The notes under the pieces are model-generated. The model ran no database searches, was not told where the DNA came from, and was given only the letters and a program-made list of their open reading frames with translations. A stretch of 5,797 nucleotides of DNA from JBCDBH01 sp039184055 (GTDB lineage Bacteria; Acidobacteriota; Thermoanaerobaculia; Multivoradales; J023): NCBI GenBank assembly GCA_039184055.1, contig JBCDBH010000377.1:1-5797 (forward strand). Reading direction: 5' to 3'. The position numbers and the translations under genes were made by a program. Below are positions 5,441 through 5,797 of the stretch, piece after piece. The first letter of the stretch is position 1; every line of letters begins with the position of its first letter.

Positions 5441-5797
5441 ATGACGCTCGATTCGCGCTTTCGTTTCCCCGGTCTTGTCATCGCTCTTCTTTTCTCGCTG
5501 GTGATGGTCGGTTGCGCTAGCGACCCCGCGCCCGAAACCACCGCCGAAGATCCGGCTCCGAGTACAGAATCGACGGCGTATTCGACCAGTGATTCAGACC
5601 TGCAGCCGGTACGCGCGGGGGGCGACAGCACCACCGACGGCCACACGATCCAAGCACCTGGCGCCACCTTCACCATGCCGAGCGCGTGGCGTGCCGAGCC
5701 GCCCGCGAACTCGATGCGTCTCGCCCAAGCGGCGATTCCTGGCGAGGGCGGTGACGGTGAGCTGACGGTTTTCTATTTCGGCGCGGGTGGTGGCGGC
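5441..5797 (+). CDS. Lipoprotein, conserved hypothetical, partial (C-terminus beyond right edge)
   Basis: The first 119 codons, open at the right edge. Basic residues (MTLDSRFRF) precede a hydrophobic segment (about 10-23) ending in VMVGC, a lipobox-like site with Cys25 as the expected lipidated residue; Met at -3 is slightly unusual. A Ser/Thr/Asp/Glu/Pro-rich, probably disordered linker spans about 26-66. A folded domain then begins: APGATFTMPSAW (72-83), NSMRLAQAAIPGEGG (90-104), ELTVFYFGAGGGG (107-119). The pattern of 'F..P..W', then 'SMR.A...IPG', then 'ELTVFYFG..GGG' resembles, from memory, uncharacterised lipoproteins of Planctomycetes and related bacteria; no function is known to me. 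The +2/+3 residues after Cys are Ala-Ser, not Asp, compatible with outer-membrane sorting under the enterobacterial rule. ATG chosen because GGAGAA lies five nt upstream. Confidence 0.85.
   Translation, partial: MTLDSRFRFPGLVIALLFSLVMVGCASDPAPETTAEDPAPSTESTAYSTSDSDLQPVRAGGDSTTDGHTIQAPGATFTMPSAWRAEPPANSMRLAQAAIPGEGGDGELTVFYFGAGGGG

Noticed and set aside
5293..5676. Upstream in-frame extension of the bacilliredoxin-like gene to 5676
   Set aside because: It would run antisense through the lipoprotein gene and ignore the AAGGAGG-ATG start; family length fits 116 residues.
1..5797. tRNA, rRNA, insertion sequence, CRISPR array or phage attachment site
   Set aside because: No cloverleaf-like segment, no transposase-like protein, no spaced direct repeats and no long terminal inverted repeats were seen; almost all sequence is accounted for by coding regions.

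Overview
The window looks like a piece of a high-GC bacterial chromosome with Gram-negative-type envelope signals: one Sec-exported protein and one lipoprotein. I cannot name the organism. The best clue is a BrxC/YtxJ-type monothiol redox protein, a family tied to bacillithiol-using bacteria (Bacillota, Deinococcota, Bacteroidota, Acidobacteriota). Combined with the high GC content and a type II polyketide/fatty-acid type cassette, an acidobacterial or similar environmental lineage is plausible, but this is inference.

Left two thirds (1-3722, minus strand): the first three genes of an operon that runs off the left edge. In transcription order these are an ANL-superfamily AMP-forming acyl/aryl ligase (3722-2229), a complete ketosynthase with intact Cys-His-Lys-His catalytic residues (KS-alpha; 2195-912), and a second ketosynthase-fold protein (924-1, truncated by the window) that lacks the nucleophilic cysteine and apparently the first catalytic histidine. 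The second and third genes overlap. A ligase that activates a starter acid, an active KS and a degenerate chain-length-factor-like KS are the core of aryl-polyene, ladderane or other type II PKS pathways. The ligase would load a carboxylate and the KS/CLF pair would extend it. The carrier protein, ketoreductase, dehydratase and transport genes expected of such a cluster are not visible and would have to lie left of the window.

3723-3921: a 199-bp divergent intergenic region. It contains a strong hairpin plus U-tract facing the ligase operon (terminator or attenuator), a Shine-Dalgarno for the GTG start of the ligase, and a TATACT box 6 nt before the next + strand ATG, suggesting a leaderless transcript.

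Right third: a Sec-exported, largely helical four-cysteine protein of unknown function (3922-4896, +); convergent to it, a bacilliredoxin-like protein (5292-4942, -) with a near-perfect Shine-Dalgarno; then, divergently, the start of a lipoprotein of a conserved hypothetical type (5441 to the right edge, +), whose ribosome binding site lies in the 3' arm of an 8-bp hairpin. These genes do not obviously belong to the biosynthetic operon. No RNA genes, insertion sequences, CRISPR arrays or att sites were seen.
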